A DNA stretch of 64,000 bases from the NCBI GenBank assembly GCA_900105225.1, contig LT629764.1, positions 632,098-696,097 of the forward strand, given 5' to 3'. Origin of the DNA: Paenibacillaceae bacterium GAS479. GTDB lineage: Bacteria; Bacillota; Bacilli; Paenibacillales; Paenibacillaceae. The notes beneath the pieces are model-generated. The model was not told the origin of the DNA and searched no databases. It saw only the letters and a list, made by a program, of their open reading frames with translations. The translations under genes were made by a program, and so were the position numbers. Below, one piece after another: positions 1-8,332 of the stretch (positions are counted from its first letter, which is position 1; the number at the start of each line of letters is the position of its first letter).

Positions 1-2
1 TC

Positions 3-173
3 CTTCGCCCTTCTGAAGCTGCAAGGGAATTGGAACTTCACAAACAAACGGTAATTAAATACTGCCGTCTGCTTGTTCAGAAAAACAAGTTTCGACCTGT
101 GCCAGCCAAAACAACTGGTAAGATTTATCATTATGAATACATAGGATCAATTCAAAGTACTGATTTGTCTTGA
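3..173 (+). CDS. C-terminal end of a possible HTH protein (partial)
   Basis: An open frame enters from the left edge and stops at TGA 171-173, giving 56 residues with no start in the window. The first half (SEAARELELHKQTVIKY) has the look of a helix-turn-helix, and the tail is basic and aromatic (KIYHYEYIG). A bidirectional terminator lies about 180 bases downstream, consistent with a real gene end. No family is recognised from so short a piece; a regulator or a replication/recombination accessory protein are both possible. Confidence 0.5.
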   Translation, partial: LRPSEAARELELHKQTVIKYCRLLVQKNKFRPVPAKTTGKIYHYEYIGSIQSTDLS

Positions 174-352
174 TTTTAATCCTACACTTGATCATTTGGT
201 TCAATCCCTCTAGGCTCCATAATAAGAAATTAAATCGAAACTCTTGGTAAATCAAAGTTTTTCGGCTTTTCTGGAACCATTATCATTTTCGACTATGCGT
301 TATCAATGACCATAAGAGTTACGAAGCACTAATTTTTGACAAGAAGCACAGC

Positions 353-381
353 AAAAAGCACCCATAGTGGGTGCTTTTTTA
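353..381. terminator. Bidirectional intrinsic terminator
   Basis: AAAAGCACCC and GGGTGCTTTT form a 10-bp stem around a 4-base loop, with A and T runs on both sides. It sits between the partial gene on the left and the convergent nrdR, whose stop lies 7 bases away, so it can end both transcripts. Confidence 0.85.
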
Positions 382-387
382 TCAACT

Positions 388-855
388 TTACTTATCCTCC
401 GGATTTTTAGACAAAAGATTCGACAGTTCCTTCATAAACATGTCGATGTCCTTGAACTGCCTGTACACCGAAGCGAAGCGTACATAGGCGACCTCATCCA
501 CTGGATACAGCTGCTGCATGACGAGCTCGCCGATGTTGCGGCTCTCCACTTCCGCCTGAGCGGTCGTGCGAAGCTCCTTTTCGACCTCGGAGACGATCTC
601 CTCCAGCCGTTCCACCGGCACAGGACGCTTCTCACAGGCCCGAATAAGACCACGGAGAATCTTGTCCCGGCTGAATTCCTCCCGGCTGCCATCCTTCTTA
701 ATAACGATAAGCGGAGTTTCCTCGATCATCTCAAAAGTCGTAAAACGGCGGCTGCAACGCTCACATTCGCGGCGCCTGCGGATCGACTTGTCCCCGTTGG
801 CGGGGCGAGAATCAAGAACTTTGGTTCCGTTATGCTCACAATAAGGGCATTTCAT
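388..855 (-). CDS. nrdR: Transcriptional repressor NrdR
   Basis: The 155-residue protein has the NrdR layout: an N-terminal zinc ribbon with Cys3, Cys6, Cys31 and Cys34, an arginine-rich stretch ([11 protein letters not shown]), then an ATP-cone domain over about residues 49-139. In known bacteria NrdR senses ATP/dATP and represses ribonucleotide reductase operons through NrdR boxes. The start is set by AAGGAGGG upstream of ATG 855; the longer upstream frame lacks a ribosome site and NrdR similarity. It is divergent from the SASP gene and convergent with the partial gene at the left edge. In Bacillales nrdR commonly lies near polA-mutM-coaE, as here. Confidence 0.97.
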   Translation of the reverse strand: MKCPYCEHNGTKVLDSRPANGDKSIRRRRECERCSRRFTTFEMIEETPLIVIKKDGSREEFSRDKILRGLIRACEKRPVPVERLEEIVSEVEKELRTTAQAEVESRNIGELVMQQLYPVDEVAYVRFASVYRQFKDIDMFMKELSNLLSKNPEDK

Positions 856-950
856 CCATGTTCCCTCCTTTCCAACCTCATGAACTATTCCTACAAATCC
901 GCTCCCTGTAAGGGCTGGCGGGTATCTGCACAAATTTATCTTTTTCGGGC

Positions 951-979
951 GTATGAACCTGGCATTTCGGCACATAATA
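951..979 (+). promoter_or_regulatory. Candidate sigma-G promoter of the SASP gene
   Basis: GTATG at 951-955 and CATAATA at 973-979 are separated by 17 bases. This fits the sigma-G-type pattern (GNATR, about 17-18 bases, CATNNTA) that drives SASP genes in the forespore. The RBS GAGGAGGTG follows and the ATG lies 32 bases after the -10 element. Confidence 0.6.
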
Positions 980-1010
980 CTTTTACCAACCGCGAGGAGG
1001 TGAAACAACA

Positions 1011-1229
1011 ATGGCACAGAACAACAACAGCAACAAGCTGGTTGTAACGGGTTCCCATGCAGCCCTGGACCAAATGAAGTTTGAAGTTGCTCAAGAACTC
1101 GGTATCGCCATCCCACAAGACGGCTACTATGGCAACTTCACGACTTATGACGCTGGCTCCCTCGGTGGTTACATCACAAAACGTCTGGTAACTATCGGCG
1201 AGCAATCCCTTGCAGGTCAATACAAATAA
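1011..1229 (+). CDS. Alpha/beta-type small acid-soluble spore protein
   Basis: This 72-residue protein has both family hallmarks: a GPR-protease-like site around KFEVAQELG (residues 23-31) and the conserved C-terminal DNA-binding segment containing GGYITKRLV. Such proteins coat forespore DNA, switch it towards an A-like form and protect it from UV and heat, then are degraded at germination. GAGGAGGTG sits 10 bases before the ATG. The gene is monocistronic, with a sigma-G-like promoter upstream and a strong terminator downstream. The specific paralogue (sspA/B/C type) cannot be decided from the sequence. Confidence 0.96.
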   Translation: MAQNNNSNKLVVTGSHAALDQMKFEVAQELGIAIPQDGYYGNFTTYDAGSLGGYITKRLVTIGEQSLAGQYK

Positions 1230-1332
1230 TTGACCTCATTCAAGTCATACGATTTTACCGTCAGTAAGACGGTGTGCGTATGCAAAGGAAGTACAGGAAT
1301 CTAGCCATTAGGCAACATTCTTGTATAACCAG

Positions 1333-1375
1333 GGTCCGGAGATCATCCCGAAGCGGATGACCTTCGGGCCTTTTA
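1333..1375 (+). terminator. Intrinsic terminator of the SASP gene
   Basis: A long hairpin of about 16 bp (GGTCCGGAGATCATCC with GGATGACCTTCGGGCC, containing G-T pairs and one mismatch) is followed by TTTTATCTTTT. The T run lies on the + strand only. Confidence 0.85.
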
Positions 1376-1391
1376 TCTTTTATAACATCCA

Positions 1392-1976
1392 TTATACATA
1401 ACTAGACCATTCGGGATAAAGGCTTTTGTACTTTTTGTAATAATAATTGACCCTCTGGACATAATGTCGTGTTTCTCCATAAGGCACCTGATTAAGCTTC
1501 TCAAGAGTTCCGTCCCAAACTCCGTCCTTAATCCATTGTCCGACCTTGCCGGGACCGGCATTGTAAGCAGCCACGACAGCGACCGAATTACCCTTGAACT
1601 GGCTGTCCAATGAATGGACGTACCAGGACCCCGCCTTGATGCTCTCCTCTGGGTGAGCCATGACGCTATCCCGCGTCATTTTGTTGAATTTAGCCATCTC
1701 GATGATCCAGCCTGCCGTATCAGGCATCAGCTGCATAACCCCTCCGGCGCCTCGCCGGGACACTTTGTCCGGTTTAAAATTGGACTCCACCCGAATAATC
1801 GCCGCGATCAGGTACGGATCCACCTTTTGCTGAACCGACTCTGCCTCAATGCTGTCCATGTAAGAAATTGGATACATCATCCGCCCCAGCCAATCCGACT
1901 TGAGGAAAAGGAGTGCGATAAAACCAGCTAATACAATCAGCAGCACTCTCTTGCGAGCGAGCCATCCCCAGCTCAT
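1392..1976 (-). CDS. Membrane-anchored lytic transglycosylase (Slt type)
   Basis: A 194-residue protein: an N-terminal transmembrane segment (about 10-26) followed by an extracellular SLT domain. The catalytic glutamate is Glu64 in RVESNF, followed by GVMQLMPDTA (79-88) and AYNAGPG (137-143), the three signature motifs. It should cleave the MurNAc-GlcNAc bond of peptidoglycan with formation of the 1,6-anhydro product. Its ATG overlaps the coaE stop by four bases (ATGA), so it is translationally coupled as the last gene of the mutM-ytaF-coaE group. A role in wall turnover or sporulation is inferred from context. Confidence 0.93.
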   Translation of the reverse strand: MSWGWLARKRVLLIVLAGFIALLFLKSDWLGRMMYPISYMDSIEAESVQQKVDPYLIAAIIRVESNFKPDKVSRRGAGGVMQLMPDTAGWIIEMAKFNKMTRDSVMAHPEESIKAGSWYVHSLDSQFKGNSVAVVAAYNAGPGKVGQWIKDGVWDGTLEKLNQVPYGETRHYVQRVNYYYKKYKSLYPEWSSYV

Positions 1977-2569
1977 AAACGGCCCCGATCTGCTAAAAAA
2001 GAGTCAACCTGGGCGCGCGTCTCTTCCTCGCTGCCACTGTTGTCGATGACCCAGTCTGCTCGGAGTTTCTTCTCCTCCAGGTCCATCTGCAAACCGATTC
2101 GGCGAAGCGCCTCTTCCTGGTCCATGCCATTCCTCTTCATCAGGCGGTCCAGCTGAATTTCAGCAGGCACGTAAACGACCAGAACTCCGTCATAGGCCTC
2201 ATCCTGTCCAGTCTCATACAGTAGCGGAATATCTGCAGCAACCAGTCCGCCCGGTTGCTCTTGCTCTGCCCGGTCCATCTCATCTTTCATATGCCGCCGA
2301 ATCGCTGGATGCAGGATCGCCTCCAATTGGCGGAGCTTGTCCGGCTGGCCAAATACGATTCGACCTAGAGCAGCTCGATCCAGCTTCCCATCCGGAAGGA
2401 GCACCTCCGCTCCAAAGGCGTCAACAACTTCAGCAAGCGCCGTTTCACCGGGAAGCACGACCGCTCGAGCAGCCTCATCGGCATCCGACACGAACACTCC
2501 CCGCTCCCGAAGCAAGCGGGAGACGGTGCTTTTACCGCTGGCAATACCGCCCGTCAATCCGATTCTCAT
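1973..2569 (-). CDS. coaE: Dephospho-CoA kinase
   Basis: The protein opens with MRIGLTGGIASGKST, a P-loop at residues 7-15, and continues with the CoaE motifs SDADEAAR and ILHPAIRRHM. It phosphorylates the 3'-hydroxyl of dephospho-CoA, the last step of CoA synthesis. The frame can be extended four codons to a GTG, but that GTG is part of the ribosome site GGAGGTG; the ATG at 2569, nine bases further on, is the better start (198 residues). The stop overlaps the start of the downstream transglycosylase. Confidence 0.95.
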   Translation of the reverse strand: MRIGLTGGIASGKSTVSRLLRERGVFVSDADEAARAVVLPGETALAEVVDAFGAEVLLPDGKLDRAALGRIVFGQPDKLRQLEAILHPAIRRHMKDEMDRAEQEQPGGLVAADIPLLYETGQDEAYDGVLVVYVPAEIQLDRLMKRNGMDQEEALRRIGLQMDLEEKKLRADWVIDNSGSEEETRAQVDSFLADRGRL

Positions 2570-2609
2570 CCGTATCATCACCTCCAGCTTCTACTGCAAC
2601 TTAAATTCC

Positions 2610-2636
2610 AATATCCCTCCGCGGGGGAGGGATATT
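2610..2636 (-). other. Perfect hairpin between ytaF and coaE
   Basis: AATATCCCTCC and GGAGGGATATT form an 11-bp perfect stem around a 5-base loop in the 75-base gap. There is no T run after it on the minus strand, so it looks more like an RNA-stability or attenuating element than a full terminator. Confidence 0.5.
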
Positions 2637-2644
2637 TAGGGTTA

Positions 2645-3490
2645 TCACCATAACTTACCAAATCCGATTAAAAGCAGTAGCATTCCAGGCAAAACGCCCA
2701 GCAGCCTCATCCGTCTCACCCCGGAAAACCGGAAGCCGAAGCGCATACCAGCGAGTAGGAAAAGACCGCTTGCCAACATGATGCTGATCGCGGTCAGCCA
2801 TGGCTCAAGACCGACCATCGCCGCGCCAAGGCCGGCACCAAATGCATCCAGCGACAACGCCGCACCAAGTAAAAGAGCTTCTCCAGCGCTGATGCTGCCT
2901 GAGCTGTCAACATCGGCTGCTTGCGGCGTTCGCAAAATCTGGATAACGAGCCCCAGCTTTTTGATCTCCAGCGTAAGCACCGCAATGGATGGAACCGCAT
3001 GGTCCGCTTCGGAAGTTATGCCTATAGCAGCCCCACTGCTAGCTCCTCCCGTTACACCGCTGGTAAATCCGCCGCCTGCCGCTTCAGCATCGACTGACTT
3101 CGTCCTGATCCCTTCCAGATGCTTACTTGCCATCAAGTCCGGGTTTTCCTTGCTCTGTGAGCCATTCTCTGCTGCAACATCCGAAGCTTCCGAAGCGATT
3201 GAAATGTCAGAAGCTCCGCTGCCTCGAGCCTGCTGAAGCAGCGAATAACTTCCAATACAGATCAGGATCAGCGCCCCAATCAGCTTAGCGCCCTCCGGTG
3301 ATACGAATCCGGTCAGCCAAGCTCCTAGGTTCATGCTCAGCAAAATTACAACGCCCGAGCATCCCGTTATGATAAGCACGGATAACAGCGGAATTCGGAT
3401 CCGCCTTAATCCATACGTTACTCCGACACCGAATCCGTCCACACTGACGGCAAAGGACAGCAACAGCAGCGGATACAAATGAGCAAGCAT
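2645..3490 (-). CDS. ytaF: Sporulation membrane protein YtaF (MntP-like)
   Basis: A 281-residue multi-spanning protein with the duplicated signature of the YtaF/MntP fold: SVDGFGVGVTYG (16-27) and its second-half counterpart SLDAFGAGLGA (213-223). An EF-hand-like DVDSSGSISAGEA precedes the second motif, as is usual in YtaF. Usual family length is near 210; the excess is an Ala/Gly/Ser-rich insert at about 88-170 between the two halves. The B. subtilis family member is produced in sporulation; the substrate is not established. RBS GGGAGGA precedes the ATG. It lies between mutM and coaE, the usual Bacillales place. Confidence 0.9.
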   Translation of the reverse strand: MLAHLYPLLLLSFAVSVDGFGVGVTYGLRRIRIPLLSVLIITGCSGVVILLSMNLGAWLTGFVSPEGAKLIGALILICIGSYSLLQQARGSGASDISIASEASDVAAENGSQSKENPDLMASKHLEGIRTKSVDAEAAGGGFTSGVTGGASSGAAIGITSEADHAVPSIAVLTLEIKKLGLVIQILRTPQAADVDSSGSISAGEALLLGAALSLDAFGAGLGAAMVGLEPWLTAISIMLASGLFLLAGMRFGFRFSGVRRMRLLGVLPGMLLLLIGFGKLW

Positions 3491-3606
3491 CTTAGGGTGG
3501 TCCTCCCTGCGTATGTTTGCTCCATCATATGCAGGGGCTGGGCGTCTGTTCCTATCAGCAGCAGGCAGCCTAGCCTTCGCTCAGGCCTGCCAGTTGCCGT
3601 CAACCC

Positions 3607-4473
3607 CTATCGCAAAGCGGCGGAAGCCGCGCTGCGCCGGGCTTTTGGCAGTGGCTGGCAAGCGCCGCAGTAATGCGTGCCTCGCCCTCCGACTACCGTT
3701 TTGATAATCGGATCACCGCAGGAAGGACAAGGCTCATTCTTCCGACCATATACAAGCAGTTGATGCTGAAACGAGCCCGGATCTCCCTGTCCATTGACAT
3801 AAGACTTGATCGAGGAGCCGCCTGCCTCCACTGCGCGCTCCAGCGTAGCGCGAATTGAAAGATGCAGCTTACGCCACTGCTCTGGCTTCAGACGGTCGGC
3901 CGTTGTCTCCGGATGAATGCCAGCACTATGCAGCGCCTCATCCACATAAATATTGCCAAGCCCGACGATGTATTCCTGATTCAACAGCAGCGGCTTGATC
4001 TTGCTTGTACGGCTCCCCAGTCGGCTGCGCAGCGCCTCCAAGGTAAATTCATCCTCAAGCGGCTCCAGGCCTAGCTTTACCAACGGCGGCTGTCTGAATT
4101 CCTCACCAGACTCGAAAAGATGCATCGTGCCAAACTGGCGCACATCTTTGTAACGCAGCTCCGTTCCATCTGTAAAGCGAAAGCGCACATGCGTATGCTT
4201 TTCGACCGGATCATCAGCGGCAAATAGACCGTAACGACCTTCCATCCTCAAATGAGATACCATGACAAGTCCATCCAGCACAAAGCGGATGAATTTACCG
4301 CGACGTTCTACTTTTTCAATTGTATGTCCGGCAAGCGCAGCGGCGAAAACCTCTGGCTCGCGGGGTTTTTGTATAATTCGGGGCAGGCTGACTTTGACAG
4401 ACTGAATCGTTTTGCCTGCAGCGATAATATTTAGCGTACGGGTTACCGTCTCAACCTCCGGCAATTCCGGCAT
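3607..4473 (-). CDS. mutM: Formamidopyrimidine-DNA glycosylase (Fpg/MutM)
   Basis: It begins MPELPEVETV, so Pro2 (after Met removal) is the Schiff-base nucleophile and Glu3 the general acid; Lys60 is the conserved phosphate-binding lysine. The central helix-two-turn-helix precedes a C-terminal zinc finger with Cys249, Cys252, Cys269 and Cys272. The enzyme excises 8-oxoguanine and formamidopyrimidines and nicks the strand by beta,delta-elimination. At 288 residues it is slightly longer than usual because of an Ala/Arg-rich tail after the zinc finger. It follows polA beyond a terminator. Confidence 0.97.
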   Translation of the reverse strand: MPELPEVETVTRTLNIIAAGKTIQSVKVSLPRIIQKPREPEVFAAALAGHTIEKVERRGKFIRFVLDGLVMVSHLRMEGRYGLFAADDPVEKHTHVRFRFTDGTELRYKDVRQFGTMHLFESGEEFRQPPLVKLGLEPLEDEFTLEALRSRLGSRTSKIKPLLLNQEYIVGLGNIYVDEALHSAGIHPETTADRLKPEQWRKLHLSIRATLERAVEAGGSSIKSYVNGQGDPGSFQHQLLVYGRKNEPCPSCGDPIIKTVVGGRGTHYCGACQPLPKARRSAASAALR

Positions 4474-4552
4474 AACTGAATCACACCTTTCTCTAGGTGT
4501 CTATTATACCGGAGAACAGGCCATTCTGCATGCTGCATATGCTGGTTATAAG

Positions 4553-4590
4553 CAAAAAAGCCGCCCGCTCCGATTGCACGGAGGGGCGGC
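4553..4590 (-). terminator. Intrinsic terminator after polA
   Basis: On the minus strand a GC-rich stem (GCCGCCCCTCCG with GGAGCGGGCGGC) is followed by TTTTTT. It begins 19 bases after the polA stop and separates polA from mutM, so mutM probably has its own promoter in the 80 bases before it. Confidence 0.88.
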
Positions 4591-4608
4591 ATTGACTTAG
4601 CCCAGCCT

Positions 4609-7275
4609 TTACTTCGCTTCGTACCAGTTGGCGCCGTAACTCACATCAGTTTTGAGCGGCACATTCAGCTCCAGCGCGCTCTCCATCACCTCGGGCACGA
4701 GACGTTTCATCGTCTCCAGCTCATCTGGATGAACCTCGAACACGAGCTCATCGTGTACTTGCAGCAGCATACGGGAGCGCAGCCCTTCGGCTCGCAGTCT
4801 CGTTTGCATTTTGACCATCGCCAGCTTGATTATGTCTGCTGCTGTACCTTGAATCGGCGTGTTCATCGCCGTGCGCTCCGCAAAAGAACGCAAATTAAAA
4901 TTCGACGCCTTAATCTCCGGCAAATACCGGCGACGCTCCAGCAGCGTAGTCACATAACCGTCCTGACGCGCCTGCAAAACAATGTCGTCCATATACTTGC
5001 GCACGCCCTTGAACGCTTCGAAATACTGATCGATAAAACGCGCCGCTTCCTTACGCGTAATATTCAGGTTCTGTGAAAGGCCGAAGTCGCTGATGCCGTA
5101 CACAATACCGAAGTTAACCGCCTTGGCGGAACGCCTCATATTGGAGTCAACCGCCGATTGCGGTACACCGAACACATCCATGGCTGTTTTTGTATGGACA
5201 TCGATATCTTCTGTGAACGCCTCAGTCAGCCCCTCATCCCCAGAAATATGCGCCAGTACACGCAGCTCAATCTGCGAATAGTCAGCCGCCAGAATGAACC
5301 AGCCCGGCTCCGATGGCACAAATGCCTTACGAATCTTGCGGCCCTCCTCCAGACGGATCGGGATGTTCTGCAAGTTCGGGAACTGGCTGCTCAGCCTGCC
5401 GGTCGCCGCGATCGTCTGACGGTAATACGTATGGATCTTACCGCTGTCCTGGCGGATTTCCTTGAGCAATCCTTCTACATAAGTCGACTGCAGCTTATGC
5501 AGCTGACGGAAATGCAGGATGAGCGGAATGATCTCATGATAAGGCTCCAGCTTTTCGAGCACGTCGGCGTCGGTGGAGAAACCGGTTTTTGTTTTTTTCA
5601 TAACGGGCAAGCCAAGCTTGTCAAAAAGAATCTCGCCAAGCTGCTTAGGCGAATTAATGTTGAACTCCTGTCCGGCGTGGCGATAAATCTCTTCCATATC
5701 CGCCTTGATGCCGATCTCCAGCTCCGCACCAAGCTGACGGATCGTCTCTGCGTCAACGGAAATTCCCTGGCGCTCCATGTCGGCAAGCACGCCAGACAGC
5801 GGCTGCTCTAGCTCATAGTAGAGATGATTCATTCCCTGCTCTTCCAGCTGCTGCCGTTGCAGCGGGGCGGCTCCACGTACCGCGTCGGCCTTGGAGGCCA
5901 GATGCGCGTACAAAGCTTCTTTGCCCGGCACTTTGAACTTCGCGCCTTTGCCATAAACGGACTCATCCGTTGGCACGGAAGGCAGTCCCATGCGCACGGC
6001 GATGCCGCTGATCGTCTGGTCCGTCGCCGTTGGATCCAATATATATGCAGCCAAGACGATATCGAACTCCACACCCTGCAAATGAACGCCGAGACTGTTC
6101 AGAGCAAGCTCCGCCCGATGTAAATCGCAGCCGATCTTCGGCGCCTTGGAATCGCCAAGCCAAGCTTTGAAGCCTTCAGCGTCAGAGCTCTGCAGCCAGT
6201 CCGCATCCATCGTATACACGCCTTCTTCAGCAGCGTAAGCAGCTCCGATCAAATGGGCATGATGCGGATTGTCTCCAATCGCTTCGAGATAAAAAGCTCC
6301 GGGCTGCCGCAGCGCAGTCTCCAACGCATCGCGCGCTGCTGCATCACCAATTTCTACCGGCAGCAACGTCAGCTCCTTCTGCGGTTCAGAACTAACACCA
6401 CCTGCCGCCGACAGGTTCAGCCGCTCGATTAGCGACTTGAATTCCAGCTTGCCGAACACCTCGGCCAGTTCAGCCGGCTCATAGCCGTTGTAAGCGAAAT
6501 TCCCCGTCTCTCCCTCAAGCGGCACCTCGCGGAAAATCGTCGCCAACTTTTTGCTCATCAGCGCCGAATCTTTATTCTCCTCGACCCGTTCCTTCAGCTT
6601 GCCCTTGAGCTCGCTCGAGCGCTCCAGCACTTGCTCTACGGTGCCGAATTCATGCAGTAGCTTAAGCGCCGTTTTCTCGCCAACACCGGGAATGCCCGGA
6701 ATGTTATCGGAAGTATCACCCATCAGACCTTTCAGGTCGATGATTTGCAACGGCTCAAGCCCATAACGCTCCTTGACGGCAGCGGGATCGTACAGCTCTG
6801 TTTCACTGACTCCTTTGCGCGTCAAAGCAATCGTCACTTTATCGGAGGCTAACTGCAGCATATCTTTGTCTCCGCTCACGACGACCGTTTGCACACCTTG
6901 CTCATCCGCAAGGCGCGTCAGCGTGCCGATGATATCGTCCGCCTCATAACCAGCAAGCTCAAACTGGCGGATGCCGAATCCCTTTACGACATCTTTGATA
7001 AGCGGGAACTGTTCCGACAGCTCGGATGGCGTTTTGTCCCGAGTACCTTTGTATTCAGCAAAGCTCTCCGTGCGGAACGTCACCTTTCCAGCGTCGAAAG
7101 CAACCAGTACATGGGTCGGTTTCTGTTCTTCCAGCACTTTAAGCAACATCGTCGTGAAGCCGAATACGGCATTCGTATGTAATCCAGCGGCGTTCGTAAG
7201 CGGTGGCATGGCGAAAAAAGCCCGATACGCAATGCTGTTGCCGTCAATCAATATCCACTTGTCCATCTTGTCCAT
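4609..7275 (-). CDS. polA: DNA polymerase I
   Basis: An 888-residue family A polymerase with three modules: a 5'-3' nuclease (about 1-295, with GYEADDIIG and GDKDMLQL), a 3'-5' exonuclease-like fold (about 305-480), and the polymerase (about 480-888) with motif A DYSQIELRVLAH and motif C VHDELVFEV. The exonuclease motifs are degraded: the DxE of Exo I is replaced by LEAIGDN, as in other Bacillus-type Pol I, so proofreading is probably absent. It fills gaps after excision repair and removes RNA primers. RBS GAGGTG lies 7 bases before the ATG. Confidence 0.98.
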   Translation of the reverse strand: MDKMDKWILIDGNSIAYRAFFAMPPLTNAAGLHTNAVFGFTTMLLKVLEEQKPTHVLVAFDAGKVTFRTESFAEYKGTRDKTPSELSEQFPLIKDVVKGFGIRQFELAGYEADDIIGTLTRLADEQGVQTVVVSGDKDMLQLASDKVTIALTRKGVSETELYDPAAVKERYGLEPLQIIDLKGLMGDTSDNIPGIPGVGEKTALKLLHEFGTVEQVLERSSELKGKLKERVEENKDSALMSKKLATIFREVPLEGETGNFAYNGYEPAELAEVFGKLEFKSLIERLNLSAAGGVSSEPQKELTLLPVEIGDAAARDALETALRQPGAFYLEAIGDNPHHAHLIGAAYAAEEGVYTMDADWLQSSDAEGFKAWLGDSKAPKIGCDLHRAELALNSLGVHLQGVEFDIVLAAYILDPTATDQTISGIAVRMGLPSVPTDESVYGKGAKFKVPGKEALYAHLASKADAVRGAAPLQRQQLEEQGMNHLYYELEQPLSGVLADMERQGISVDAETIRQLGAELEIGIKADMEEIYRHAGQEFNINSPKQLGEILFDKLGLPVMKKTKTGFSTDADVLEKLEPYHEIIPLILHFRQLHKLQSTYVEGLLKEIRQDSGKIHTYYRQTIAATGRLSSQFPNLQNIPIRLEEGRKIRKAFVPSEPGWFILAADYSQIELRVLAHISGDEGLTEAFTEDIDVHTKTAMDVFGVPQSAVDSNMRRSAKAVNFGIVYGISDFGLSQNLNITRKEAARFIDQYFEAFKGVRKYMDDIVLQARQDGYVTTLLERRRYLPEIKASNFNLRSFAERTAMNTPIQGTAADIIKLAMVKMQTRLRAEGLRSRMLLQVHDELVFEVHPDELETMKRLVPEVMESALELNVPLKTDVSYGANWYEAK

Positions 7276-7406
7276 TGGTTGGCACCTCGTTCTCTACATG
7301 GTTGTTCTTATCATACCATATTGGTAGGTAAACATCTGAAACCTTAGCGGTCAAATACTCGTATGAATAGTAAATACTGGGATATTCCCACTACTGGAGG
7401 ATTTTT

Positions 7407-7634
7407 ATGTCAGGAGCTTCAATTATCGGAATCGGCATGCTCTTCTTTATGTTATTCCTACTTGTATTTCAAATCGTCATTTGCGTTTGGGGTTATCGAG
7501 ATGCCAAAAGCCGAGGTTACAGCAATGAATTTGCTCTGCTCGTCCTGATCGCATTGCTATTTTTCCCAGTGCTTGGACTTATCATTTATTTGATCATTCG
7601 GAGCGATCCCAATGACCGGTTTAAGCGCTATTAA
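7407..7634 (+). CDS. Small two-helix membrane protein
   Basis: A 75-residue protein with transmembrane segments at about 8-28 and 43-64, joined by a charged loop (GYRDAKSRGYSNEFA), and a basic polar end (RSDPNDRFKRY). The RBS GGAGG lies 6 bases before the ATG and a bidirectional terminator follows. The layout (two helices, YRDAKSRG loop, IYLIIRS end) resembles the phospholipase_D-nuclease N-terminal-like small proteins common in Firmicutes, but the function is unknown. Confidence 0.75.
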   Translation: MSGASIIGIGMLFFMLFLLVFQIVICVWGYRDAKSRGYSNEFALLVLIALLFFPVLGLIIYLIIRSDPNDRFKRY

Positions 7635-7661
7635 TGGATTGGGATTAACATTCTGTAATTG

Positions 7662-7700
7662 AAAAAGAGGCAGCCCGCTTGCACGCTGGGTGCCTCTTTT
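7662..7700. terminator. Bidirectional terminator
   Basis: GAGGCA and TGCCTC close a hairpin with an inner GC stem containing one bulge, flanked by AAAAA on the left and TTTT on the right. It lies between two convergent genes and can serve both. Confidence 0.8.
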
Positions 7701-7705
7701 GCGTA

Positions 7706-8215
7706 TCAGCTTATAGTCAAACGTTGATACGTAACTTCGTTATTTACACTCCAACCTAGCGATGTATTTGTTGAGATACCTCTAAATGATTCTGTAATAC
7801 CATCATTACCTCCTTTAAATATGCGAAGCGTGAATTGAAAGTAGCCAGCCAAAGTGCTGTTTGGTCTGTACACGTCGTAAGTGACTGTACCTGTGTAAGT
7901 AGAATTTCCTCCTGAAGACGGAACTTGCATGCGGTATTGGTTTAGTCCATCAAATGGATTCAGAGTTCTGGATGGGGTAGGTTCCGGTGCGCGTCCAGTG
8001 ATACTTCTGACAACAAGAGTCGAGCTGCTATTGTTAACAACGTCGAATAGACGAGTAACTAGAATAGAGGATGGGTCATCCTCCATTTGGCCGGTAGAAA
8101 AGGTTTGGGTAACAATGACCAACAGTATGAATAGAACTAAAATGACACCGACTGCATTCGTGGTGATTCCTCTTTTCAAATGACTTAATTGTCCCTCTAT
8201 ATACATAGTATTCAT
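7706..8215 (-). CDS. Membrane-anchored beta-rich protein, YjcZ-like helix
   Basis: Not assigned to a named family. An N-terminal helix (AVGVILVLFILLVIVTQTFS, about 21-40) resembles the hydrophobic helix of YjcZ-type sporulation proteins; about 130 polar residues follow, rich in Ser/Thr/Asn and alternating hydrophobics, as in an Ig-like or beta-sandwich domain. The same plan recurs in the gene at 49542-50063, so the two are probably diverged paralogues. The ATG at 8215 lacks a clear Shine-Dalgarno site; a TTG start 12 codons in (MKRGITT) is possible. No catalytic motif is visible; a spore-envelope or cell-surface role is a guess. Confidence 0.7.
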   Translation of the reverse strand: MNTMYIEGQLSHLKRGITTNAVGVILVLFILLVIVTQTFSTGQMEDDPSSILVTRLFDVVNNSSSTLVVRSITGRAPEPTPSRTLNPFDGLNQYRMQVPSSGGNSTYTGTVTYDVYRPNSTLAGYFQFTLRIFKGGNDGITESFRGISTNTSLGWSVNNEVTYQRLTIS

Positions 8216-8255
8216 AAGAGGGATAAAGGAGCTCTAGCAATCATCACGGTAGAAT

Positions 8256-8293
8256 AACAAAAGAGACTGATGGTCGCCCACCAGGCTCTCTTA
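8256..8293 (-). terminator. Terminator after the ABC transporter ATPase gene
   Basis: On the minus strand GAGAGCCTGGTGG pairs imperfectly with CCATCAGTCTC around a GCGA loop, followed by TTTTGTT. It ends the exporter operon. Confidence 0.65.
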
Positions 8294-8332
8294 CAAATGA
8301 AATTGAGCAATGTTGAGGAGTTGTGTCTGAGA

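Noticed and set aside
367-1047. 226-residue + strand frame opposite nrdR
   Set aside because: The minus strand holds a complete NrdR with all four zinc cysteines and a good ribosome site; the + frame has neither.
4609-7275. Degenerate exonuclease domain in polA as a novel mutation
   Set aside because: Loss of the DxE motif is usual for Bacillus/Geobacillus Pol I, so it is not unusual here.
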